A DNA stretch of 64,000 nucleotides. It comes from FW021-bin31 sp964478125 (GTDB lineage: Bacteria; Bacteroidota; Bacteroidia; Chitinophagales; Chitinophagaceae). The stretch spans positions 39,255 to 103,254 of the forward strand of contig CAYZGR010000003.1 of the NCBI GenBank assembly GCA_964478125.1, read 5' to 3'. Shown in pieces: positions 52,781-62,685 of the stretch. Under the pieces are notes generated by a model. It saw only the letters and a list, made by a program, of their open reading frames with translations, did no database searches and was not told where the DNA came from. Every line of letters starts with the position of its first letter. Position 1 is the first letter of the stretch. The position numbers were made by a program, and so were the translations under genes.

Positions 52781-52804
52781 GAGGGAGAGCGGCCACTCTC
52801 CCTC
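52781..52804. other. Strong hairpin upstream of the PUL2 susC
   Basis: GAGGGAGAG (52781-52789) and CTCTCCCTC (52796-52804) form a perfect 9-bp stem with loop CGGCCA, 78 bases before the susC ATG, in the 247-base FecR-susC spacer. No T-run follows, so it is not an ordinary terminator. It could lie in the leader of susC mRNA. The 3' arm plus the next bases (CCTCC at 52801-52805) would also resemble an anti-Shine-Dalgarno sequence. Nothing else was recognised in the spacer. Confidence 0.7.
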
Positions 52805-52882
52805 CTGGACCGAAAGTCAATATTAGAGCGGGAATTATCCTCTAAACTTACGCTCTTATTGTATAACCTTCAATGCAAAAAT

Positions 52883-55800
52883 ATGAAAAATAATCAACTG
52901 TTTTACTTTTTTCTTCCCCAAAGGAAGGTGAACAAACTGATACGAGGTATGAAGCTTACCTTTCTGATCATCTTAGTGAGTTGCCTTCAGGTTTCTGCCC
53001 ATGTCAAAGGACAGGAGATGTTCTCTTTGAATATGAAACATGTGACCATTAATAAAGTACTCAATAAACTCCAGAAAGACAGCCGTTATCGTTTCTTTTA
53101 TAATGAAAAATACCTGAAGCATCTGAATCCCATCGATCTGAATGTAAAAAACGCCACCCTTCGGGAAGTGATGGACCAACTGTTGGACAGCACGCTCGGA
53201 TATCGAATAATTGATAGTGATATGGTGGTCATTTCACCAAAAGAGCAGTTGAAATACCGGCAACATAAAGTACAGGGAATAGTGACGGATACTGCGGGTA
53301 ACCCACTGGTGGGGGTGACTATTAAAGTGAAGGGAACCAATCAGGGAACGGTGACCGGACCCGAAGGTAAGTTCTCACTGGTAGTTCCTGATCATGCTTC
53401 TTTAGAGGTGAGTTACGTAGGATATGCTACAAAAACTATAGAGGTAGGGTCCCAAACTAATCTTACCATCCAATTGGCAACTTCTTCAACGGGACTGAAT
53501 CAATTGGTGGTTGTTGGTTATGGTACGCAAAGAAAGAAAACATTAACCGGTTCTGTAGCATCTATAGAAGGATCTGCTGTAATAAAATCGCCCGCTATGA
53601 ATGTAAGCAATAGTTTATCCGGGCGTATACCGGGAGTTAGTTTTGTCGCCCGAAGCGGCGAACCCGGAAATGACGGAGCTACAATTCGGATTCGTGGAAT
53701 GAACACGCTGGGAAATAACGATCCGTTGATTGTTGTTGATGGAATTCCCGGAAGGTCTTTGGATAGGATTGATCCCAATAGTATTGCTTCTATTAGTGTA
53801 CTTAAAGATGCATCAGCAGCGATTTACGGTTCTCAGGCAGGAAATGGGGTAATCTTAATTACTACCAAAGAGGGTAAAATTGGCAAACCTCAGGTAGAGA
53901 TCAACTTTAGTAAAGGATTTGCCCAGCCGACGAGGATACCTAAGATGACCAATGCATGGCAGTATGCTACTGCATTGAATGAACTTGACCAATATGCCGG
54001 TAAGAATCCAAGATATAGTGAAGAAGACATTCAAAAATTTAGAGATGGGTCTGATCCCTGGGGGCATCCCAATACCAATTGGTTTGATGCTGTTTTAAAA
54101 GACTGGTCTGGTCAGTTACAAGGTAATATAAATGTATCGGGTGGAAGTGACTTTATGAAATATTTCGTCTCGCTGGGTGCTAAAAGCGAAGATGCATATT
54201 ATAAGCATAGCGCCACCAATTACAAACAATATAATCTACGAACCAATTTAAATTTTGATATTTCTAAGAATATCAAACTCGCCGTGGACGTGGCAGGTCG
54301 TTTAGAAAATAGCAACTATCCTGGAGCGAAGGGGAGTGGAAGCTCAATTTTCTCCACGCTTTTAAGACAAAAACCTACTATGCCTGCATATTGGCCGAAT
54401 GGGAAAATCGGACCGGATATTGAGAGAGGAGAGAATCCTGCTGCCTTAGCTACTAACATGACGGGATTTACTGATAATAAATATTATGTATTAAATAGTA
54501 ATTTAAGACTTGACATTAAAATTCCCTGGATTGAAGGACTTTCTCTTTCAGGGAGTGCAGCTTTTGATAAGGGTATTCATCATAATAGAAACTTTACTAA
54601 ACCTTGGTCCTTATATTCTTGGGACGGTCATTCGTATGATGCAAACAAACAGCCCATACTTACAAAATCGGTGAGGTCAGAAAAAACAGATCCCAGCTTA
54701 ACTGAAGCTATGGAAGACAATTATGATTATTTGGCAAATGCCATCATAGAGTACAAGAATACTATAGGGGGTAATCATGATATTGGATTCTTAGCAGGAA
54801 TTGAGAGCAGGGGAGCGAAAGGAAATAAATTTGATGCGTTTCGTAGATACTTCGTATCTACTGCACTACCTCAACTAGATGAAGGGGGAACCAAGGATAT
54901 AAATAATAGCGGCAGCGCAAGTCATAGTGCCAGATTAAATTATTTTGGACGTATCAATTATGATTATAGTCAGAAATACCTGTTGGAATTTGTATGGCGT
55001 GTAGACGGATCCTATATTTTTCCTGTAAAAGGACGGTTCGGCTTCTTCCCGGGTGTTTCAGTAGGATGGAGATTATCCGATGAAAATTTTTGGGTGAATA
55101 ATCTATCAAATATTAGTAATAATATAAAGATCAGAGCCTCATATGGATTAACGGGTAATGATCGTATAGACCCCTGGCAATATCTTACTACTTATGGATT
55201 TGGGGACAACGGTTATATATTTGATGTTACCGACGAAGCAAAGACATTAAACGAGAATAGAATACCTAATCCGGATGTGACGTGGGAAGTTGCAAAACAA
55301 GCAGATATTGGAATTGATGCGAGTTTTCTTAAAGATAAATTATCGATAACGTTTGACTATTTTGATTATCATCGTTCAAAAATACTATGGCAAAGGAATG
55401 CCTCCGTACCTACAAGCACCGGATTGACACTGCCGAAAGAAAATATAGGGAAAATAAGAAACCAGGGATTCGATTTTGATATTGCATACCAGGATCAGAT
55501 TGGAGAACTTAAGTTTACCGTCTCTGTAAATGGGGGACAAGCAAAGAATAAAATATTATTCTGGGATGAGTCTCCGGGAGCACCTGCATATCAACGATTT
55601 ACAGGCCATCCAATGCCTACTGACCCTAATAACCCTAATAATGATCTATATTATCAGGCTATTGGAATATTTAAAGACCAGGAGGCAGTGGATAAATATC
55701 CCCACTGGCCAGGGGCACGACCGGGGGATGTCATCTTTGAAGATGTAAATGGGGATGGTAAGATTGATGCAGACGACAGGGTCAGGAGCAATAAAACTGA

Positions 55801-56275
55801 CGTACCTACTTTTACCGGAGGACTGGGCTTAAATCTGCAATATCAACAATTTGATCTATCTATATTGTTTGATGGTGCAGCGGGAGCTATTAGATATCTC
55901 AGACTGGAGCCTGCCGGCAACTTTGGTAATTATTTGCTATCTGATTTTATTGGTCGATGGACACCTGATCATCATAATGCCACAAAGCCCCGAATGTTTG
56001 ATCGTACAGACCAGTATTACAGATCCCAGAGGAGTACCTATTTGTTGCATAATACAGATTATATAAGGCTTAGAAATATTGAGCTCGGATACAATTTACC
56101 CACTGCTGTTATGAATAAGGCCGGTATAGATAATCTCAGAATCTTTGTTAAAGGGTACAATATTTTTACGTATAGTCCCCATTTTAAAGATTTTGATCCT
56201 GCCGATAATAATCAGGGAGGGAGCAACTATCCGCCTCAAAGAATACTTAGTGCAGGCCTATCAATTAGCTTTTAA
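52883..56275 (+). CDS. SusC-family TonB-dependent transporter with STN domain (PUL2)
   Basis: 1130 residues from ATG 52883 (the frame reaches back to a TTG). Signal region MKLTFLIILVSCLQVSAHVKGQ, then an STN domain (FSLNMKHVTINKVLNKLQKDSRYRFFYNEKYL...NATLREVMDQLLDSTLGYRIIDSDMVVI) that contacts FecR in the periplasm. A carboxypeptidase-regulatory-like domain (VQGIVTDTAGNPLVGVTIKVKG), TonB box/plug (LNQLVVVGYGTQRKKTLTGSVASIEG; TIRIRGMNTLGNNDPLIVVDGIPG) and the barrel follow, ending in ILSAGLSISF. The STN domain shows that this locus is controlled by the adjacent ECF/FecR pair. Confidence 0.95.
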   Translation: MKNNQLFYFFLPQRKVNKLIRGMKLTFLIILVSCLQVSAHVKGQEMFSLNMKHVTINKVLNKLQKDSRYRFFYNEKYLKHLNPIDLNVKNATLREVMDQLLDSTLGYRIIDSDMVVISPKEQLKYRQHKVQGIVTDTAGNPLVGVTIKVKGTNQGTVTGPEGKFSLVVPDHASLEVSYVGYATKTIEVGSQTNLTIQLATSSTGLNQLVVVGYGTQRKKTLTGSVASIEGSAVIKSPAMNVSNSLSGRIPGVSFVARSGEPGNDGATIRIRGMNTLGNNDPLIVVDGIPGRSLDRIDPNSIASISVLKDASAAIYGSQAGNGVILITTKEGKIGKPQVEINFSKGFAQPTRIPKMTNAWQYATALNELDQYAGKNPRYSEEDIQKFRDGSDPWGHPNTNWFDAVLKDWSGQLQGNINVSGGSDFMKYFVSLGAKSEDAYYKHSATNYKQYNLRTNLNFDISKNIKLAVDVAGRLENSNYPGAKGSGSSIFSTLLRQKPTMPAYWPNGKIGPDIERGENPAALATNMTGFTDNKYYVLNSNLRLDIKIPWIEGLSLSGSAAFDKGIHHNRNFTKPWSLYSWDGHSYDANKQPILTKSVRSEKTDPSLTEAMEDNYDYLANAIIEYKNTIGGNHDIGFLAGIESRGAKGNKFDAFRRYFVSTALPQLDEGGTKDINNSGSASHSARLNYFGRINYDYSQKYLLEFVWRVDGSYIFPVKGRFGFFPGVSVGWRLSDENFWVNNLSNISNNIKIRASYGLTGNDRIDPWQYLTTYGFGDNGYIFDVTDEAKTLNENRIPNPDVTWEVAKQADIGIDASFLKDKLSITFDYFDYHRSKILWQRNASVPTSTGLTLPKENIGKIRNQGFDFDIAYQDQIGELKFTVSVNGGQAKNKILFWDESPGAPAYQRFTGHPMPTDPNNPNNDLYYQAIGIFKDQEAVDKYPHWPGARPGDVIFEDVNGDGKIDADDRVRSNKTDVPTFTGGLGLNLQYQQFDLSILFDGAAGAIRYLRLEPAGNFGNYLLSDFIGRWTPDHHNATKPRMFDRTDQYYRSQRSTYLLHNTDYIRLRNIELGYNLPTAVMNKAGIDNLRIFVKGYNIFTYSPHFKDFDPADNNQGGSNYPPQRILSAGLSISF

Positions 56276-56291
56276 TTAAAATAATTTAATT

Positions 56292-58082
56292 ATGAAAAGT
56301 AAGATAAATATTATATTGATTATTTTTGTGCTGTTCATCACATTTTCGTGCAAAGAGAGTCTTAATCTGCGTCCGTTAAATGAATATGATTCACAAGCAG
56401 TTTGGAATGGAGATGATCCTTCGCTTATCCGCACTTTCGTAAATGGCTTATATATGGAATTGCCGGAGGGGTTTAAAGGAAACAGAAGGTTAGCCAGTTA
56501 TTGTGATGAGGCATTACTTACATTTAATTATAACACTGAATCCGTAAATAAAAGTCTCATTTCACCAAGTGCATACTATGATTTTGATGATAAAAATCAA
56601 TCATGCGGTAATTATACATGGGCTAATGTCTATAAGAATATAAGAGGCTGTAATATATTCTTTGATAATATAGAAAAAGCAACTGGAATTACAGAGGAAG
56701 AAAAAGATGAGTTTATGGGAGAGGTCCATTTTTTGAGAGCATTCTATTATCAGTTGCTGGTTTCAATGTATGGCGGCGTGCCTATAATAACAAAAGCATA
56801 CGGACTTGGCGAAGATTATTCTGTACCCAGAAATACGTACGAAGAATGTATAAAATTTATCAGCGATGAATGTGATGAGGCGGCAAAGCTGTTACCAATA
56901 GTAGCAACTCAAAAGGGCCGTGCAACTAAAGGGGCTGCCTTGGCATTGAAATCGAGAGTACTTTTGTATGCAGCCAGTGATTTACATAATTCAAATGCAG
57001 CGTGGGCATCGGGTTATGACCATCCTGAACTGGTAGGGTATGTCGGAGGGGACAGGGCTTCTCGGTGGCAAGCTGCAAAGGACGCTGCCAAAGCAGTAAT
57101 GGATTTAGGGGTTTATCATCTTTATAAACCTGATCCCCAGCCTGGAGAGGATATAGCACAAAATTATGATGATATTTTTCTACAAAAGGAGAACCCCGAA
57201 CATATATTTGTGAAATATTTTATCACTAAAAATCAAATTAATAATATAGCCCGTTATCTTGCTCCCAATGGATGGCATTGTTATAGTGGTGATGCTCCTA
57301 CCCAGCAAATGGTAGATGCATATGAAATGAAAGATGGGAGTAAATTCTCGTGGAATAATCAGGAAGAGGCTACTCACCCATACGAGAACCGGGAACCGCG
57401 TTTTTATGCTTCCATTTTATATGATGGTGCATATTTCAGACAAAGACCCCCCGACATTATGCCTTCAGATACTACGGGAAGATACCAGGCAGGACCGTTT
57501 GAAGTATGGAATGCCCAAACTAATAAAATTGAAGTTGTTCCCGGATTGGACACGCGGCAAAGTCCTTTTGAAGATTGGAATGGCTCATACACAGGATATA
57601 CTATGCTTAAGTTTTTGAATCCTGCAGTTGATGGCACACATGAGTATCAGGACAACCCTTGGATATTTTTTCGTTATGCGGAAATATTACTGAATTATGC
57701 AGAATCATGTATAGGACTGGGGCAGGAAAGCGAAGCCAGAAAATATATAAATGAGATCAGACAAAGGGCGGGATTGCCCGGTATTAGTTCTAGTGGTGAT
57801 CAACTCCTGCAGGACCTTCGGCATGAAAGAAGAATTGAATTGGCTTTTGAAGGCCACAGATTTTTTGATGTACGTCGATGGATGATAGCTTCAAAGGCAT
57901 ATCAGGATGTTAAGGGTATTACGGTTTATCATAAGCTTAATTCCGATAAGGTAACTCATACACCTGTGTATACCGTAAAAGATATCTGGGAGAGAGCCTG
58001 GAATCCCAGTTTCTATTTTCTTCCTATTAAGCTAGATGAGATGCACAAAAATGATAAACTCGTCCAGAATCCACTATATTAG
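56292..58082 (+). CDS. SusD-family glycan-binding lipoprotein (PUL2)
   Basis: 596 residues. Lipoprotein signal with lipobox ITFSC, then KESLNLRPLNEYDSQAVWNGDD. TPR-like regions include EVHFLRAFYYQLLVSMYGGVPIITKAYG and GRATKGAALALKSRVLLYAASD; the C-terminus has LRHERRIELAFEGHRFFDVRRWMIAS and FYFLPIKLDEMHKNDKLVQNPLY. It pairs with the preceding SusC, 16 bases upstream. Confidence 0.95.
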   Translation: MKSKINIILIIFVLFITFSCKESLNLRPLNEYDSQAVWNGDDPSLIRTFVNGLYMELPEGFKGNRRLASYCDEALLTFNYNTESVNKSLISPSAYYDFDDKNQSCGNYTWANVYKNIRGCNIFFDNIEKATGITEEEKDEFMGEVHFLRAFYYQLLVSMYGGVPIITKAYGLGEDYSVPRNTYEECIKFISDECDEAAKLLPIVATQKGRATKGAALALKSRVLLYAASDLHNSNAAWASGYDHPELVGYVGGDRASRWQAAKDAAKAVMDLGVYHLYKPDPQPGEDIAQNYDDIFLQKENPEHIFVKYFITKNQINNIARYLAPNGWHCYSGDAPTQQMVDAYEMKDGSKFSWNNQEEATHPYENREPRFYASILYDGAYFRQRPPDIMPSDTTGRYQAGPFEVWNAQTNKIEVVPGLDTRQSPFEDWNGSYTGYTMLKFLNPAVDGTHEYQDNPWIFFRYAEILLNYAESCIGLGQESEARKYINEIRQRAGLPGISSSGDQLLQDLRHERRIELAFEGHRFFDVRRWMIASKAYQDVKGITVYHKLNSDKVTHTPVYTVKDIWERAWNPSFYFLPIKLDEMHKNDKLVQNPLY

Positions 58083-58086
58083 AAGG

Positions 58087-59484
58087 ATGTTAAGGATTAA
58101 AAAAATACGGGTGACGAAATTTTATATTTTTTTACTGGTCTGCATTGAAATGGGGTCTGTCGGATTTACGAATGTAAAAGCCAATAGACCCCCAACTGAA
58201 GAGAAAAGCTTATCAAATATTGTTATTCTTCCCAAAGATACTTCTCAAAAGGGAATAGAAGATAAAATAGCCAATGCATCCAAAGATCAAATTTTAAAAT
58301 ATAATCTTAAATTACTTGCGCCTACTCCACCCATGGGCTGGAACAGCTGGAATTGTTTTAGGGCGGATGTAAATGCGGAAAAGATCAAAGCTATAGCCGA
58401 TGCAATGGTTAAAACCGGGATGAGAGATGCAGGGTATCAATATGTAATAATAGATGATGGATGGATGACAGATAAGCGAGACAAAGAGGGGCATATTATT
58501 GTAGATTCTACAAAATTTCCAAAAGGTATAAAACCCGTTGCTGATTATATACATAGCCTGGGACTCAAATTTGGAATATATTCTTCCCCCGGGCGTTATA
58601 CCTGCCAAAGGCTGATGGGCAGTTTAGGCCATGAGCAAATGGATGCAAATGACTATGCGGCATGGGGTGTTGATTACCTGAAATATGATCAATGTAGTTA
58701 TAAGAAATCAGATAATGAATCTATTCAGGCATATAAAAAACGTTGTCGGGCTGCCTATCAACTGATGGGCGACTGCCTTAAAAAGACCGGGCGACAGATT
58801 ATTTATAGTACACACGACAAGTGTTCTGTTTCTTCCGGCGGTGTTGTTTCTCTTAATGGAGATTTACCATGGATTAAAGGGGTGGCCAATATGCACCGTA
58901 CCAGTAATGACATCAAAGACAATTGGAATAGAATGCTTTACTGTCTTGAGACTACAGCCGATCTCTGGTCTTATGCAGGTCCGGGATATTGGAACGACCC
59001 GGATATGCTTGAAGTAGGAAATACCAGCAATGAAAAATTATGGGGTAAAATATCTGATAGGAAGATGAATCTGACTGAATATCGCACACATTTTAGCATG
59101 TGGTGTATGGTGGCGGCGCCTTTGATTGCAGGAAATGACCTGAGAAGCATGAAACCGGATATTGTCAGAATATTGACGAATAAAGAGATTATTGCAATAG
59201 ACCAGGATCCTTTGGGGATACAAGGAAGAAAACTGATAGAAAAGGAAGCGGACCATAAAGAAATTTGGGTTAAAAAGCTTACCAATAACCGCCTGGCAGT
59301 CGCTTTATTAAACAAAGCAGATGAACCTACCACTATTAAAATGACATGGAAGGAGCTTAACATTAAAGGAGAAAGGAAACTGAGAGATTTATGGAAACAT
59401 AAGAATCTGGGAAGTTTTAAGGGTACTTTTGAATCAGACAAAATTCCAAGCCACGGTGTAATGGTTCTGTTAATGGAAGAATAA
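58087..59484 (+). CDS. GH27-family glycoside hydrolase (alpha-galactosidase-like), divergent pocket
   Basis: 465 residues from ATG 58087; the frame also opens at 58036 inside susD, but 58087 fits a signal-anchor start (MLRIKKIRVTKFYIFLLVCIEMGS). Catalytic residues: nucleophile D201 in VDYLKYDQC and acid/base D306 in YWNDPDMLEVG. PPMGWNSWNCFRADVNAEKI and MSGFNH-like features are typical of GH27. The loop corresponding to CEWG, which recognises the sugar C2 side, is replaced by YSTHDKCSVSSGG (residues 240-252), unlike the second GH27 in the locus. So the sugar recognised may not be plain alpha-galactose. Confidence 0.9.
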   Translation: MLRIKKIRVTKFYIFLLVCIEMGSVGFTNVKANRPPTEEKSLSNIVILPKDTSQKGIEDKIANASKDQILKYNLKLLAPTPPMGWNSWNCFRADVNAEKIKAIADAMVKTGMRDAGYQYVIIDDGWMTDKRDKEGHIIVDSTKFPKGIKPVADYIHSLGLKFGIYSSPGRYTCQRLMGSLGHEQMDANDYAAWGVDYLKYDQCSYKKSDNESIQAYKKRCRAAYQLMGDCLKKTGRQIIYSTHDKCSVSSGGVVSLNGDLPWIKGVANMHRTSNDIKDNWNRMLYCLETTADLWSYAGPGYWNDPDMLEVGNTSNEKLWGKISDRKMNLTEYRTHFSMWCMVAAPLIAGNDLRSMKPDIVRILTNKEIIAIDQDPLGIQGRKLIEKEADHKEIWVKKLTNNRLAVALLNKADEPTTIKMTWKELNIKGERKLRDLWKHKNLGSFKGTFESDKIPSHGVMVLLMEE

Positions 59485-59579
59485 TCAGATTTAGTTGAAG
59501 TAACAGGTTTTAAGAAACTCATGAAAACGGGGCTAACCCCTTTCTAATAGAATATCTAAAAGTGATTTAAAAAATAAAT

Positions 59580-62500
59580 ATGAAAAAGATTCCCTATTTT
59601 TATTTTATCCGGACTGCTTGTATTCCTCTTTTTTTGTGGTTTATTTTTTCTGCATGTCATCAAACGCCTTCGGCTCAGAAACCAGAAAAGTTACCCGATA
59701 GTCTCCAACGTCTGGCTAAAAATGCTTTGAAAGGTCTACAGATTGGGGAAGGTTTGCACGCTACCTTGTTTGCCAGCGAACCCATGATCACAAATCCTAC
59801 TGACATGGATATTGATTCCAAAGGACGTATATGGATATGTGAAGGATATAATTATAGGCCTAAGCGGAATCCGGGCGATCCTGTGCACAAGGAAGGAGAC
59901 AAGATCCTGATCCTGGAAGATACGGACGGTGACGGAGTGGCTGATACCAGCAAAGTGTTTTACCAGGGGAATGATGTCAATGCGGCTTTAGGCATCTGTG
60001 TATTAGGCAACAAAGTAATAGTTTCCTGCAGCCCTAAAGTATTTATTTTTACAGACACAGACGGGGATGATAAAGCCGATAAGAAAGAAATTCTCTTTGA
60101 AGGGATTTCCGGACATCAACATGATCATGGTATCCATGCTTTCACCTTTGGGCCGGATGGAAAGCTGTATTTCAATTTTGGCAATTTTGGCGATAGTTTG
60201 CTGGATAGAAATGGAAATATTGTAAAGGATCAGGATGGTATCCCTATTAATGATCATGGGCGGCCATATAGGGAAGGAATGGCATTTCGCTGTGATCAGA
60301 ATGGTGAGAATGTGGAAGTGCTGGGATTTAACTTTAGGAATCCCTATGAGATAGCAGTAGATTCGTATGGTAATCTATGGCAATCCGATAATGATGATGA
60401 TGGCAATCGTGGCGTACGGATAAATTTTGTAATGAAGTATGGCAATTATGGCTATACAGATGAGATGGACGGAGCCAACTGGCGTTCCTATCGGGTGAAC
60501 ATGGAAGATTCTATTCCTTATAGACATTGGCACTTAAATGACCCTGGGGTGGTTCCCAATTTATTACAAACGGGAGCTGGTTCTCCTACGGGTATTTTGG
60601 TTTATGAAGGAAAGCTATTGCCTGATGTCTTTCGCAATCAGGTCATTCATGCAGATGCGCTTAAGAATGTAATCAGATCTTATCCGGTGAAAAAAAATGG
60701 CGCCGGTTATTCGGCTAAAATTGTGAATATTGTAAAAGGGGTATATGATAAATGGTTTCGTCCTTCAGATGTTTGTGTGGCGCCTGATGGCTCTTTATTT
60801 ATTGCAGATTGGTATGATCCGGGGGTAGGGGGCCATCAGGTGGGAGACTTGAACCGGGGAAGGATATATAGAATAGCACCTCCCGGTGTTAATTATTCGG
60901 TATCTCCTCCAAAACTGGATAATCCGGAAGATGCAGTAAAAGCTTTGGAAAACCCAAACTTAGCTACCCGATATCTGGCCTGGAAAGAGCTACATTCATG
61001 GGGTGATAAGGCGATTCCGGCATTGGAAAAAATGTATGCATCCGATAATCCAAGATTCCAGGCACGTGCGTTATGGCTGTTAAGTAAAATACCTGGAAAA
61101 GGAATGCAATACATTGACCAAGCCCTAAAAAACAAAAATGAAGATATTAGGATTACAGCTATTCGTGCTGCCAAGGAATTAAAGATAAATATTATCCCAA
61201 TTATTCAAAAAATAGTAGATGATCCTTCTCCGCAAGTTCGACGTACTGCAATTATTGCGCTACACCATGTCCATTCTAAAGAAGCCCCTGCTTTATGGGC
61301 AGAATTGGCGAAGCAATACAATGGAAAGGATCGTTGGTATCTCGAGGCTTTAGGAATTGGTGCCGATAAACAATGGGATTCCTTTTTCAGTGCCTGGTTG
61401 CAGTTGATAAATGACAAATGGGATACACCTGCCGGGCGGGATATTGTTTGGCGTGCGAGAACTAAAGAGGCACTCCCGTTATTAGCACAGATTATTGAAG
61501 ATCCTACTATTGACCCCAAAGAAAATATGAGATATTTTAGAGCCCTTCACTTCTATGCTGATTCAGATAGGGAACGGGTATTAAAAAATTTGTTAAACGG
61601 CGACCATCCTCAACAGCATTTTATAAATGCTATGGCGCTCTCTCTTATGAATCCCGATAACGTATCCAATATAAGTTCTTTTAATAAGCTTGTTAGCCAA
61701 AGTTTAAAAGCAGTAGTAAATCGTCCGGAATTTTTGATTTTGGTGAAAAAATATGATATAAAAGGCCGTAATCCTGAATTGATGAAAATGGTTTTACAAG
61801 CTCCCTCTGATGAAATGCGATCCGATGCGATGGACCTTTTGCTCCATTCTAATGGTAAAAAATTGGTTTTACGAAGGTTGTATCAAGATAATAACGATTC
61901 TGCAAAGATAATTATTAAGGTTTTAGGCCGTAATGGATCAAAGGTAAGTAAAGATGTGTTGCAATCTTTAGTCCTAGATCCTAAGTATAATACACAATTG
62001 AGGAAGCTGGCAACTATATCCCTGGGACGAGGTCGACTTGGGGAGGACCGCCTTATTGAACTAATTGATGCAAATCTCCTTCCCCACGAAGTTGATTCGA
62101 TCGTTTCAGGTATTTTATTACATGCTCGCAGGAAAGATGTGCGTCAGAAAGCCCGAGCCTATTTTAATATTAGCCAGGACTCGGAATCAGAGTTGTCATC
62201 CATTGACCAACTTGTAAAATTACAGGGGAATGTTGATAAAGGAAGGGGGGTATTTGGTACTTTCTGTACCACCTGTCATCAGGTCAATGGAAAAGGGACA
62301 GACTTTGGTCCCAATCTGTCCGAAATAGGAGGGAAACTTGCTAAAAAGGCCATTTATAAAGCAATTATTACACCTGATGCAGGGATTAGTTTTGGATATG
62401 AAGGATATATCTTTAAGTTAAGAAGTGGGAAAACATGGCTTGGGTACGTAGTCAATAAAGCGGATTCGGAAACCGATATTAAAGTCATTGGAGGTAAAGA

Positions 62501-62642
62501 AATAAAAATGTTGAATGATGATATTGTTTCAAAAAAGAGCTATAATCATTCCCTGATGCCAACCGGATTGACTAACAGTATGTCTCAGGATCAACTTGTC
62601 GACCTGGTTGCTTATTTGAGTTCATTGAAAAGGAAAGAATAA
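59580..62642 (+). CDS. PVC-type beta-propeller/HEAT/cytochrome c lipoprotein
   Basis: 1020 residues. A lipoprotein signal ends in FIFSACHQ. The N-terminal ~430 residues match the PVC-type (membrane-bound dehydrogenase) propeller: LFASEPMITNPTDMDIDSKGRIWICEGYNYR, DTDGDGVADT and DTDGDDKADK (Ca-binding-like Asp-rich loops), HQHDHGIHAFTFGPDGKLYFNFGNFG, and APDGSLFIADWYDPG. HEAT-like repeats fill about 460-880. The C-terminus is cytochrome c: C896-T-T-C899-H900 (FCTTCHQVNGKGTDFGPNLSEIGG) and the distal region near HSLMPTG. Such proteins are thought to be periplasmic or surface redox enzymes; the substrate is unknown. It lies between two GH27 genes. Confidence 0.87.
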   Translation: MKKIPYFYFIRTACIPLFLWFIFSACHQTPSAQKPEKLPDSLQRLAKNALKGLQIGEGLHATLFASEPMITNPTDMDIDSKGRIWICEGYNYRPKRNPGDPVHKEGDKILILEDTDGDGVADTSKVFYQGNDVNAALGICVLGNKVIVSCSPKVFIFTDTDGDDKADKKEILFEGISGHQHDHGIHAFTFGPDGKLYFNFGNFGDSLLDRNGNIVKDQDGIPINDHGRPYREGMAFRCDQNGENVEVLGFNFRNPYEIAVDSYGNLWQSDNDDDGNRGVRINFVMKYGNYGYTDEMDGANWRSYRVNMEDSIPYRHWHLNDPGVVPNLLQTGAGSPTGILVYEGKLLPDVFRNQVIHADALKNVIRSYPVKKNGAGYSAKIVNIVKGVYDKWFRPSDVCVAPDGSLFIADWYDPGVGGHQVGDLNRGRIYRIAPPGVNYSVSPPKLDNPEDAVKALENPNLATRYLAWKELHSWGDKAIPALEKMYASDNPRFQARALWLLSKIPGKGMQYIDQALKNKNEDIRITAIRAAKELKINIIPIIQKIVDDPSPQVRRTAIIALHHVHSKEAPALWAELAKQYNGKDRWYLEALGIGADKQWDSFFSAWLQLINDKWDTPAGRDIVWRARTKEALPLLAQIIEDPTIDPKENMRYFRALHFYADSDRERVLKNLLNGDHPQQHFINAMALSLMNPDNVSNISSFNKLVSQSLKAVVNRPEFLILVKKYDIKGRNPELMKMVLQAPSDEMRSDAMDLLLHSNGKKLVLRRLYQDNNDSAKIIIKVLGRNGSKVSKDVLQSLVLDPKYNTQLRKLATISLGRGRLGEDRLIELIDANLLPHEVDSIVSGILLHARRKDVRQKARAYFNISQDSESELSSIDQLVKLQGNVDKGRGVFGTFCTTCHQVNGKGTDFGPNLSEIGGKLAKKAIYKAIITPDAGISFGYEGYIFKLRSGKTWLGYVVNKADSETDIKVIGGKEIKMLNDDIVSKKSYNHSLMPTGLTNSMSQDQLVDLVAYLSSLKRKE

Positions 62643-62685
62643 GAAGATATCCTTAAAATTTAAGTAATCTAAATAATAGTTTTTT

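Noticed and set aside
58036..58086. Upstream start of the first GH27 gene inside susD
   Set aside because: The extra 17 residues do not fit a signal peptide and overlap the end of susD; ATG 58087 gives a normal N-terminus.
59529..59545. GGGG-ctaa-CCCC-TTTCT as a terminator between the first GH27 and the cytochrome gene
   Set aside because: A 4-bp stem with a broken T-run is too weak; the genes are probably one transcript, perhaps with partial termination.
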